From positions 17,267 to 24,936 of the forward strand of contig JAGDXN010000069.1 of NCBI GenBank assembly GCA_023256455.1: 7,670 nt of DNA. The letters are read 5' to 3'. The position numbers were made by a program, and so were the translations under genes. Shown here in pieces: positions 1 through 5,671 of this stretch (positions within the stretch are counted from its first letter, which is position 1; every line of letters begins with the position of its first letter). A model generated the notes under the pieces. The model made no database searches and was not told the DNA's origin. It saw only the letters and a program-made list of their open reading frames with translations. This DNA is from Cuniculiplasma sp. (GTDB taxonomy: Archaea; Thermoplasmatota; Thermoplasmata; Thermoplasmatales; Thermoplasmataceae).

Positions 1-26
1 CTTTTATCAGGAAAACAGGAATGCAA

Positions 27-48
27 ATTAGATTTTTAAAGATCTAAT
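27..48. promoter_or_regulatory. Imperfect 22-bp palindrome, possible operator or terminator
   Basis: Arms ATTAGAT (27-33) and ATCTAAT (42-48) are exact reverse complements. The centre TTTAAA is also self-complementary, so only one symmetric pair (34/41) fails. It lies about 50 bases past the hydrolase stop codon on the minus strand. On that strand a TATA-like CTTATATTA (53 down to 45) overlaps its right end, which would place transcription start near base 24. That geometry fits an operator of a leftward gene starting outside the window. It could instead be a 3' hairpin of the sugar operon. The sequence is AT-rich, so chance is not excluded. Confidence 0.35.
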
Positions 49-98
49 ATAAGAGATCCAGATCAAAATTAGTTTGAATCTTTTAAAAAGAGTATGGT

Positions 99-1262
99 TC
101 AGTGAGTTCTAAAATAAATTTCTGCCCCCGAAGACCAGGCCTGAGGATAGCATGGCTTTATTCTCATTTTATCCGGTCTAATAATGTTGCCCGAAAGGTC
201 AACCCCAACGTATTCTGGGAGCCCATTAAGTTTCATGGCACACTCCAGCATTCTCTGCTTTATTTCATCATACTCCTTAAGGTATCCTCTTCTTTTGAGA
301 CCCCACGCTATGAGCCAGTTGTCGTTTGGCCATATTGACCCTCTCTGATAGGCTCTAGAATCAAAATATGGTTCTCCTGTTGCCATTGTTCTGATTCCAT
401 ATGGTGTCATCATGTCATCTTCAAACAGGCGATCTATGATAATGCGTTCCTTATCTCTGCTAAGAATTCCAGATAGAATAAGATGGCCGGGTTCGCTTGT
501 TACACAATTATTCAGGGAACCATCTCCGCCAATGGCAATTCCTGGATAATCCTCATTGTCCATTGTAAAATCAAAATATAAATTATCCTTAAGTTCTTTC
601 ATTCTTTCGGAGATAGAATCCATAAATTCACCATTTCCCCCATAAATATTTTTAAAATTTTTAAGCGCCTCATAGGCATAGGACTGAACTCCTATGACAG
701 ATACAGGAGAAACAACCCTGTCAAGGACTTCACCAATGCCATCTCTCCAGCTCATGGACTGGGGTCCCTTTCCAGGAACCATCTTATTGTAGGAAAGATA
801 TCTGCCATTTATTCCATATTCAAGAATCCACTTCACCGATTTTACCAGAGATTCCCTTAAATTTTCCATAATATGAATTTTCCTTTGATTCATTTCATTC
901 AAAAGAATTACAAATAGTGGCGTACTATCAATGGAAAAGTAGTTCTTTCCATAGGAAAGCCATGGCACATCTCTTTTCCTCCTGTTTAAAAGTTGGATGT
1001 CTTCTTGATATTCATGTATTATCCTTCCAGGTTCTTCAAGAATATCGTCATTAAATTCTTTCCCCTGCAATTCTGACAGGGTATTTGCAGTAGAAACGGC
1101 AATTTTTTCATCAGAATCAAGAATCTGTAAAGCTGAGATTATTGAATCCCGTCCAAAGAGTGCCCTGTATCTTGGCAGTCCCGCATATAGCCACCCAGCG
1201 GCACTTTTTAACTGTTCGATTTCATTCCCTGCTCTTTCTATGCCTGTAGAATCATTCTCCAT
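99..1262 (-). CDS. Stand-alone GDE/MGH1-like (alpha/alpha)6 glycoside hydrolase
   Basis: A 387-residue protein resembling the catalytic domain of archaeal and bacterial amylo-alpha-1,6-glucosidase (glycogen debranching C-terminal domain) and MGH1-like hydrolases. Family-type segments appear in order: AGLPRYRALFGRDSII (27-42), EEPGRIIHE (76-84), YFSIDSTPLFV (108-118), SWRDGIG (171-177), AYQRGSIWPNDNWLIAWGL (304-322), GLPE (347-350) and CYPQAWSSGA (371-380). D174 and E350 are candidate catalytic acids by analogy only. There is no signal peptide, so it is probably cytoplasmic. Full-length debranching enzymes of this type usually carry an extra N-terminal domain, which is absent here, and the chain stops just after the PQAW segment, so this is close to a minimal barrel. 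The ATG overlaps the ATPase gene by 11 bases and is preceded by GGTGG (1276-1272) at a 9-base spacing. The operon context suggests it trims an imported alpha-linked oligosaccharide. The exact substrate cannot be read from the sequence; trehalose- or mannosylglycerate-type substrates are alternatives. Confidence 0.78.
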   Translation of the reverse strand: MENDSTGIERAGNEIEQLKSAAGWLYAGLPRYRALFGRDSIISALQILDSDEKIAVSTANTLSELQGKEFNDDILEEPGRIIHEYQEDIQLLNRRKRDVPWLSYGKNYFSIDSTPLFVILLNEMNQRKIHIMENLRESLVKSVKWILEYGINGRYLSYNKMVPGKGPQSMSWRDGIGEVLDRVVSPVSVIGVQSYAYEALKNFKNIYGGNGEFMDSISERMKELKDNLYFDFTMDNEDYPGIAIGGDGSLNNCVTSEPGHLILSGILSRDKERIIIDRLFEDDMMTPYGIRTMATGEPYFDSRAYQRGSIWPNDNWLIAWGLKRRGYLKEYDEIKQRMLECAMKLNGLPEYVGVDLSGNIIRPDKMRIKPCYPQAWSSGAEIYFRTH

Positions 1263-2271
1263 TCCTTACTTCCACCAGATTTCCTTCTGTATTGTATATG
1301 TTGTAATGCTTCAGTTTGAATGAAACGGGCTCATCAAATTCATAAAATCTTGATGTCTTTATAACAACTGCCGGGCGTTTTTCCGGATCCATATCCTCAA
1401 AACCTTCAAGCGTGCACCTTGTAATGAAGCTATCTTCTTCCCGGTTGCACCACTCTACCTTTGCCCTTATTTGATCCCCATCCTCAACCCAGTGGGCTCT
1501 GAAGCCAACGCTGCAATTGCTGAGGCCAATTAATGTACCATCGATGAAATTCATAGGATATTCTCCAACAAAGTCACCAACCCATTTTGTCTTTGGTTTG
1601 TTCATAATTTCCTCAAAATCTCCAAGTTGCTCTATCTTTCCGTCCTTGAGGATGGCGACTCTGTCTGAAAGTGTTGACGCCTCTGTCTGGTCGTGAGTTA
1701 CATAAACAAAGGTATGCCCCAGTTCCTTTTGAATCTTTTTCAACTCTGCTCTTGCCGTATACCTGACTCTTGCATCCAGATTGCTCAGAGGTTCATCTAG
1801 GAGGAAAATCTTTGGATCCCTCACAAGTGCCCTTGCCAGGGCAACCCTCTGTTTCTGTCCGCCGCTCAACATGTTTATGTTCCTGTTCAGAACTTCGGTA
1901 ATTTTTAGCGTTTCGGCTATGGAAGAAATCTTCTTTTTTATGGTGTTTCTATCCATTTTGGCCATTTTTAAAGGGAACTCTATATTTTTGTATACAGTCA
2001 TATTTGGATATAGGGCATAGCTTTGAAACACCATTGCAATGTCTCTTTTGTTTGGGGGCTTCCTGCTGATATCTTCTCCGTCAAGAATTATCCTTCCTGA
2101 GCTTATATCCTCGATACCAACAGTGCTTCTTAGAAGTGTACTTTTACCCATTCCCGATGGGCCCAGAATAACAATAAATTCTCCGTCATAGATTTCCAGA
2201 TTAAAATTATCCAGAACCTTTTTTCTTCCATAGTATTTACTTACATTTTCATATTTCATTTTCACATTCAT
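1252..2271 (-). CDS. MalK-type sugar ABC transporter ATP-binding protein
   Basis: A 339-residue ATPase of the CUT1 (MalK/UgpC/MsmX) class that would power the fused permease encoded just upstream. All nucleotide-binding elements are intact: Walker A GPSGMGKST (37-45), Q-loop Q83 in VFQSYALYP, signature LSGGQKQR (135-142), Walker B KIFLLDE (154-160), D-loop SNLD (163-166) and H-loop H193 in VTHDQ. After about residue 230 comes a C-terminal TOBE/OB-type regulatory domain beginning GEYPMNFIDG, typical of MalK proteins. It overlaps the permease stop by 4 bases (ATGA), indicating translational coupling. A near-perfect Shine-Dalgarno GGAGGT (2285-2280) lies 8 bases before the first ATG, favouring this start over Met5. 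The substrate is inferred to be an oligosaccharide. Related ATPases can serve several transporters, so the partner assignment rests on gene order. Confidence 0.93.
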   Translation of the reverse strand: MNVKMKYENVSKYYGRKKVLDNFNLEIYDGEFIVILGPSGMGKSTLLRSTVGIEDISSGRIILDGEDISRKPPNKRDIAMVFQSYALYPNMTVYKNIEFPLKMAKMDRNTIKKKISSIAETLKITEVLNRNINMLSGGQKQRVALARALVRDPKIFLLDEPLSNLDARVRYTARAELKKIQKELGHTFVYVTHDQTEASTLSDRVAILKDGKIEQLGDFEEIMNKPKTKWVGDFVGEYPMNFIDGTLIGLSNCSVGFRAHWVEDGDQIRAKVEWCNREEDSFITRCTLEGFEDMDPEKRPAVVIKTSRFYEFDEPVSFKLKHYNIYNTEGNLVEVRNGE

Positions 2272-4202
2272 CCGACAAGACCTCCTGATAAATACTGACC
2301 CTTAAGGTACTTTTGAAGCACAACCGCCAGGATAATAACTGGGATGGTTGCAACCAGGGCAAAGGTTGCTGACTGCGGCAAATTCCTGGAAACATAGTCA
2401 TAAAGAGTTACAGGGAATGTTGACTTTGTTGGCACTATGGGTGCTATAATAACTGCATAGGTAAACTCATCCCAGGACGTCATCCATGCAAGCAGAAAGG
2501 CAACCATTATTGGCACTCTCAACAGGGGGAGCAAAACTTTGTAAAAAGCCTTGCCCAGGGACGCGCCGTCCACCCTTGCCTGAAATTCAAGGTCTCTCGG
2601 CATGCTTCTGAATCCGCTGAGTGCTATGAAAGTGGTCAGTGGAAGAACAACCAGTTCCTGTGCCAGAGCTATACCAAAAACGGAATTGTCCAAAGCGATC
2701 CGAATTCCATGTTGAATGAAGAACCTCTGTATGTCAAAGAAATAGGCAGAAATAGGAATGGCAATAACAAGCCCCGGCATCATATTAATTATAAATAGAA
2801 ATATGATAAGTTTGTTTGAGATTTTAGAACTCAGTTTGGAAAGGCCATATCCAGCGGGTATTCCTATAAGCAGGGCAAGAAAACCAACAAGAAACGCAGT
2901 TTCCAGACTCCTTATCAAAGGTCCAATGAGATCAACCTTTAGGAAAGCATCAATAAGATGCCTCAGGGTAAATCCCAGAGGTATCTGGCTTGGGTATACC
3001 GAGCCATAGGTGAGGTAGGATGGCTGGAATACATAGATAATAAGAATCCACAGGGGATAAAGAAACACAAGCGCTATGATCAGGACAACCAGATAGATTA
3101 ACCACTTTCCAATTTTTTCGTTTCTTAAGAAAAGTTTCGAATCCCCATTTACACTTTTTCTTAATCTTTCACTTTTTCTCTGTTTTTTCTTGCTCGCCCT
3201 TTCATACCTTCTCACTGACATTTCATCCAGTTTATGACTTACAGGCGCCTTAATTTTAGATATGAAGTTTGATATCTTCTCTTTGGCCCTTCCGGGTTTT
3301 TTATGACCTTCATTGGAGATCATCTGATCTCTTGCACCACCAAGCCTTACCACCACTATGGAATAAACAAGTATGATGACCAGAAGAACTGTTGCGGCAG
3401 CGTAGGAGATATTCCTCGTGGCCATGGATTCATAATTCTCGTAAATTAAGGTGTTTAGAATAATTGGGTGATAGCCTATAATTACAAGGGGCAGTGCAAA
3501 TATGTTAAACTCACTCACACCTCTCACAAGAAGGGCTATGGACATAATGGGTGCAATATTTGGAAGGGTTATGTGTATGAATCTGTTAATTGGGCCCGCA
3601 CCATCCACTGCTGCAGCCTCGTAAAGAGTTGGAGGAAGGGAGGAAAGACCTCCGTAAAGAATGAGGGCGACCAGGGGAGTATTTTTCCAGAAATCTGAGA
3701 ACATTACTACACCAAGCGAAGATAGGCTGCTTGAAAACCAATCTACTGGTTGAAATCCAAGGCCAACAAGGGCTGAGTTTGCATAACCCCCCACCGCCTG
3801 GAATATTATGGAAAAGACATATGCACTTACTATGGTGGAGATCCCAAGAGGAATAATAATGATGGATGAGAATACATTCTTGCCCTTAAAGGGTTTAATT
3901 AGAACGAGAGCTATGGCAAGAGCTATTGAAAGCTGTATCAGCAGTGCCCCTATGCTGACAATAAGTGTATTTCCAATAGCACTGTAAATGCCGTACTTTG
4001 GCAAAGCATCATAATTCTGAAGAGTAAACCCGCTCTTCCCAATAAAACTGTCATAAACAACTGTTATGGCAGGAATAATGGACAATCCTATAACATAAAC
4101 AATTGCCGGAACAGCAAATAGAAGATATATAAGATCCCTTCTATATTTTCTGCTTATTATCGAACCTCTCTGATCTTTTTTAAGCTCAACTGAAGAATTC
4201 AT
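2268..4202 (-). CDS. Fused MalF-MalG-type sugar ABC transporter permease
   Basis: A 644-residue membrane protein containing two complete binding-protein-dependent permease units that are normally encoded as separate MalF and MalG subunits. The N-terminal half has about six membrane segments (roughly residues 24-50, 79-102, 110-135, 163-185, 219-242, 265-287) and a canonical EAA loop, YEAAAVDGAG followed by ITLP (194-214). A basic, Lys/Arg-rich linker (about 288-366) leads to six more segments (about 367-392, 433-455, 464-489, 507-528, 563-586, 611-631). The second EAA loop reads EFQARVDGAS followed by VLLP (539-559): the Asp-Gly and Leu-Pro are kept but the core Glu-Ala is not. The start is set at the ATG at 4202, which has GGGGTG 7 bases upstream. 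The open frame extends 10 codons further to a TTG at 4232, but that would place the Shine-Dalgarno inside the coding sequence. The gene is the first of the operon and overlaps the ATPase by 4 bases. Carbohydrate specificity is inferred from the neighbours. No binding protein is visible. Confidence 0.92.
   Translation of the reverse strand: MNSSVELKKDQRGSIISRKYRRDLIYLLFAVPAIVYVIGLSIIPAITVVYDSFIGKSGFTLQNYDALPKYGIYSAIGNTLIVSIGALLIQLSIALAIALVLIKPFKGKNVFSSIIIIPLGISTIVSAYVFSIIFQAVGGYANSALVGLGFQPVDWFSSSLSSLGVVMFSDFWKNTPLVALILYGGLSSLPPTLYEAAAVDGAGPINRFIHITLPNIAPIMSIALLVRGVSEFNIFALPLVIIGYHPIILNTLIYENYESMATRNISYAAATVLLVIILVYSIVVVRLGGARDQMISNEGHKKPGRAKEKISNFISKIKAPVSHKLDEMSVRRYERASKKKQRKSERLRKSVNGDSKLFLRNEKIGKWLIYLVVLIIALVFLYPLWILIIYVFQPSYLTYGSVYPSQIPLGFTLRHLIDAFLKVDLIGPLIRSLETAFLVGFLALLIGIPAGYGLSKLSSKISNKLIIFLFIINMMPGLVIAIPISAYFFDIQRFFIQHGIRIALDNSVFGIALAQELVVLPLTTFIALSGFRSMPRDLEFQARVDGASLGKAFYKVLLPLLRVPIMVAFLLAWMTSWDEFTYAVIIAPIVPTKSTFPVTLYDYVSRNLPQSATFALVATIPVIILAVVLQKYLKGQYLSGGLVG
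2280..2285 (-). promoter_or_regulatory. Strong Shine-Dalgarno of the ABC ATPase gene
   Basis: GGAGGT on the minus strand, inside the last codons of the permease gene and 8 bases before the ATG at 2271. It matches the archaeal 16S anti-Shine-Dalgarno and decides the start of the ATPase gene. Together with the ATGA overlap it allows both re-initiation and independent initiation. Confidence 0.8.
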
Positions 4203-4209
4203 ATTAAAA

Positions 4210-4215
4210 CACCCC
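4210..4215 (-). promoter_or_regulatory. Shine-Dalgarno that sets the permease start
   Basis: GGGGTG on the minus strand, 7 bases before the ATG at 4202. It implies that the mRNA has a 5' leader and that translation starts at this ATG rather than at the upstream in-frame TTG (4232) or GTG (4217). Confidence 0.65.
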
Positions 4216-4278
4216 ACGGAAATTATGGGCAATTAAATTCACCAGAGTTAAACACCCTCTATTCCTGTCAGGATAATG

Positions 4279-4333
4279 TTTGGAACACCAGTCATCTTTT
4301 AGAATATAATGATTAAATTTTGTCTGTTCCAAA
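4279..4333. promoter_or_regulatory. TTTGGAACA / TGTTCCAAA pair bracketing the sugar-operon promoter
   Basis: A perfect 9-bp inverted repeat: TTTGGAACA at 4279-4287 and TGTTCCAAA at 4325-4333, separated by 37 bases. The spacer contains the best TATA candidate for the leftward operon (minus-strand TTATATTC, 4310-4303), which would put transcription start near 4280, at the inner arm. This would leave a leader of roughly 75-80 bases before the permease ATG. A repressor or activator binding both arms is plausible, but promoter and operator are both inferred. Confidence 0.35.
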
Positions 4334-4386
4334 TAGCCTTTATTCATGGGAAAGAATAACATATTATCTTTATTTAATTTTTGGTG

Positions 4387-4428
4387 TATTCTAATAGTTT
4401 TAGTAATTTTAAAAGTTATATTCTAATA
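4387..4428. repeat. Two copies of self-complementary TATTCTAATA, 32 bp apart
   Basis: Exact copies at 4387-4396 and 4419-4428. Each is TATT-CT-AATA, an inverted repeat with a 2-base centre; the second extends to TATATT-CT-AATATA (4417-4430). The 32-bp offset is close to three DNA turns. A 9-of-10 match in reverse orientation (TTTTAGAATA) is at 4297-4306, beside the candidate operon promoter. These may be protein-binding sites, but the low complexity of the region weakens the case. Confidence 0.3.
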
Positions 4429-4459
4429 TAGAAATTTAAATAATTCAATGATAAGTCTC

Positions 4460-4468
4460 TATATATAA
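4460..4468 (+). promoter_or_regulatory. TATA-like box upstream of an intergenic hairpin
   Basis: TATATATAA matches an archaeal TATA box. A start about 25 bases downstream (near 4490) would fall in the left arm of the inverted repeat at 4482-4514. It is about 260 bases from rps3ae, which has its own closer box, so it would serve either a long leader or a small transcript. It may simply be AT-rich background. Confidence 0.25.
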
Positions 4469-4481
4469 TTTTGCTTCATTC

Positions 4482-4514
4482 ATGTTTTATTCCATCAACT
4501 CAGCAATAAAACAT
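4482..4514. repeat. Perfect 10-bp inverted repeat with 13-base spacer
   Basis: ATGTTTTATT (4482-4491) and AATAAAACAT (4505-4514) are exact reverse complements, with a further three pairs possible outside one mismatch. A T-rich run follows (TTTTTT, about 4527-4533). As RNA this would form a stem-loop; as DNA it is a candidate widely spaced operator. Neither strand shows a credible gene attached to it. Confidence 0.5.
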
Positions 4515-4584
4515 AAATTTGCTTATATTTTTTAAAATAATTCTGAAAGAGTATTTCCAGTGCCACACGAACTCAATAGAAATA

Positions 4585-4604
4585 TGTATGAATCGATTCA
4601 TGCA
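4585..4604. repeat. 20-bp near-perfect palindrome
   Basis: TGTATGAATCGATTCATGCA is symmetric except for one pair (4587/4602). Its central 14 bases (4588-4601) are perfect with no spacer. It lies about 120 bases upstream of rps3ae. A zero-spacer palindrome makes a poor RNA hairpin, so a dimeric DNA-binding protein is the natural reading. Confidence 0.45.
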
Positions 4605-4684
4605 AATCAGTGTTTATCCAAATCTATAAGATTGTAATTTACCTTATCAAAGATTTCCAAAGCGAAACATTTAATTCCTGAGGT

Positions 4685-4691
4685 TTTATAA
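4685..4691 (+). promoter_or_regulatory. TATA box of rps3ae
   Basis: TTTATAA, centred about 39 bases before the start codon, predicts transcription start near 4714 and a leader of around a dozen bases. A partial Shine-Dalgarno GAGG (4717-4720) lies 6 bases before the ATG, within that leader. Confidence 0.6.
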
Positions 4692-4726
4692 CCGTAGGAT
4701 TACTAATTTACTGTTAGAGGGATTAA

Positions 4727-5371
4727 ATGGCTGGAGAAAGAAGTCAAAAAAGAGTAAAAGACAAATGGAAAGAAAAGAAATGGTATAATATCATGGCTCC
4801 GAACCAACTTGGAGGTAAGGAAATTGGAATGACTCCTGGAAATGGTCCTGAGGACATTGTTGGTAGAGTTATCGAGATACCGATTTCAGATTTCACAGGT
4901 AATTTCAAAAGATCCAATGCAAAGATAAATTTCAAGGTTGTTGACTGCACAGGAATGAAGTGCAGCACCTTGTTTATAGGGCACTCTGTAAATGATGATT
5001 ACATCAGAAGAATGGTCAGAAGGAGAAAGGAGAGAATTGACATTGTTCTCAATGTCAAAACAACAGACAACTACACCTTCACCGTTAAGATAGTTGCCAT
5101 TACTGATGGGAAACTGACATCTGCAAAGAGGGTTGAACTGAGAAATGCAATACTGAATATGGTGGTAGAGAGAACAAAGAACATGGACTATTTCGAGTTT
5201 GCAAGGTATGTAATGGCAGACGAGTCCATAAATGAGATCCTCACCGGAGTAAAGGATGTATATCCTCTTAAAAAGCTGGAATTCAGGAAGTCTGAGCTTG
5301 TAGACACAGGCGAGAAATACAACTTCTCAGTTCCGGAAACCCCTTCAGAGCCAGAACCCTTACAACAGTAA
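4727..5371 (+). CDS. rps3ae: 30S ribosomal protein S3ae (eS1)
   Basis: A 214-residue small-subunit ribosomal protein of the eS1/S3Ae family, present in archaea and eukaryotes and absent from bacteria. It binds near the mRNA exit region of the 30S platform. The N-terminal family signature is clear (KWKEKKWYNIMAP, residues 13-25), followed by the basic globular domain with RRMVRRRKERID (94-105), the VEL-rn-ail helix region near 136-146, and the conserved KxxYPLKKLEFRKSE segment (about 176-190). The C-terminus is a short Pro/Glu tail. The length is normal for the archaeal family. The start is supported by the family N-terminus, a TATA box at 4685 and a weak GAGG. It stands alone on the plus strand with no ribosomal-protein neighbour in the window, and its stop is only 10 bases before a tRNA gene, which suggests a shared transcript. 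Confidence 0.97.
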   Translation: MAGERSQKRVKDKWKEKKWYNIMAPNQLGGKEIGMTPGNGPEDIVGRVIEIPISDFTGNFKRSNAKINFKVVDCTGMKCSTLFIGHSVNDDYIRRMVRRRKERIDIVLNVKTTDNYTFTVKIVAITDGKLTSAKRVELRNAILNMVVERTKNMDYFEFARYVMADESINEILTGVKDVYPLKKLEFRKSELVDTGEKYNFSVPETPSEPEPLQQ

Positions 5372-5381
5372 TTATTTTTGG

Positions 5382-5471
5382 GCCGGGGTGGCTTAGTAGG
5401 TGGAGCGCCGGACTCATAAGAGTAAAATCTGAGAAATCCGGAGGTCTCGGGTTCGATCCCCGATCCCGGCA
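5382..5471 (+). tRNA. trnM: Elongator tRNA-Met(CAT) with 17-base intron
   Basis: The full cloverleaf can be folded by eye. The acceptor is GCCGGGG (5382-5388) with TCCCGGC (5464-5470), one G-T pair and discriminator A5471. The D stem is GCTT/GAGC with GG in the loop. The anticodon stem is CCGGA (5408-5412) with TCCGG (5437-5441) around loop CTCATA-A. The T arm is TCGGG-TTCGATC-CCCGA (5447-5463). The anticodon CAT is 5415-5417. With the intron removed the length is the standard 73, and CCA is not encoded. It lacks the triple G-C anticodon stem of initiator tRNA. Elongator Met is favoured over the CAT-reading tRNA-Ile by its similarity to archaeal elongator Met sequences starting GCCGGGGTGGCT, although the Ile alternative is not strictly excluded. 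It lies 10 bases after the rps3ae stop. Confidence 0.95.
5419..5435 (+). other. Archaeal tRNA intron with canonical bulge-helix-bulge
   Basis: The intron sits between positions 37 and 38. Loop bases CTCA (5413-5416) pair with intron TGAG (5430-5433) to give the 4-bp central helix. Three-base bulges TA^A (5417-5419) and AA^A (5434-5436) flank it, each cut after its second base. A 2-bp intron helix (GA/TC) with a six-base loop completes the fold. This is the standard substrate of archaeal splicing endonuclease. Confidence 0.93.
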
Positions 5472-5516
5472 TATGCAATATGTTATATTTCTTTCAAATT
5501 TGCAGGGAATTGACTA

Positions 5517-5531
5517 TTTTTTGCCTATTTT
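5517..5531 (+). terminator. T-rich tracts after the tRNA, probable archaeal terminator
   Basis: Two T runs (TTTTTT at 5517-5522, TTTT at 5528-5531) with no hairpin lie about 45 bases after the tRNA. Archaeal RNA polymerase commonly stops at such tracts. Another T6 follows at 5605-5610. Placement is by sequence only. Confidence 0.4.
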
Positions 5532-5641
5532 CTGTTAAAATTTAAGCATTAAATCGTGGACATAATTTAGAAAGTAAAGATTGGAATAGTGGCTTTATTT
5601 CTTATTTTTTCCCTTATCATTAATTGCTCTGTGAAAAAGGA

Positions 5642-5669
5642 TTAAATATGTTAGATTAATACTAACATA
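5642..5669 (+). promoter_or_regulatory. Promoter with inverted-repeat operator for the amino-acid permease
   Basis: A TATA-like TTAAATAT (5642-5649) follows a purine-rich BRE-like GAAAAAGGA. Its centre is 26 bases from the ATG, so transcription probably starts at the start codon (leaderless), which agrees with the absence of a Shine-Dalgarno. A perfect inverted repeat, TATGTTAG (5647-5654) and CTAACATA (5662-5669) with a 7-base spacer, fills the space between the TATA box and the start. A protein bound there would block TBP/TFB or polymerase, so repression is the expected mode. Confidence 0.6.
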
Positions 5670-5671
5670 AT

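Larger units (their letters stand above)
4203..4726. other. AT-rich divergent intergenic region, no protein gene seen
   Basis: About 520 bases separate the leftward sugar-transport operon from rightward rps3ae. No open frame here has both useful length and a ribosome-binding signal. What can be seen is a set of palindromic elements (11-bp palindrome TCCTGTCAGGA at 4263-4273, TTTGGAACA inverted pair, TATTCTAATA repeats, a 10-bp-arm hairpin at 4482-4514, a 20-bp near-palindrome at 4585-4604) and several TATA-like stretches. Base composition is much more AT-rich than in the flanking genes. It most likely holds the two divergent promoters with operators, and possibly one small untranslated transcript. 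Confidence 0.7.

Noticed and set aside
99..130. Possible frameshift truncating the hydrolase C-terminus
   Set aside because: Reading the other minus-strand frames past the stop gives no family-like continuation, so a natural short C-terminus is the simpler explanation.
102..338. Plus-strand open frame of 78 codons opposite the hydrolase
   Set aside because: No recognisable domain or ribosome-binding signal; it lies wholly antisense to a well-supported gene.
1781..2020. Plus-strand open frame with hydrophobic stretches opposite the ATPase
   Set aside because: It overlaps the Walker B and signature coding region of the ATPase in antisense; the hydrophobicity reflects the complement of that sequence.
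2247..2259. Alternative ATPase start at the internal ATG (Met5)
   Set aside because: The GGAGGT at 2285-2280 is spaced correctly for the first ATG at 2271 and is 20 bases from Met5.
4482..4535. 17-codon plus-strand ORF starting at the intergenic hairpin (MFYSINSAIKHKF...)
   Set aside because: No Shine-Dalgarno; the ATG is too close to the TATA box for a leaderless start, and the sequence is explained by the inverted repeat.
5188..5478. Minus-strand open frame crossing the tRNA and the end of rps3ae (96 codons)
   Set aside because: It runs antisense through a structurally verified tRNA and a conserved ribosomal protein; its MPGSGIEPETSG start is the familiar false translation of a tRNA T arm.
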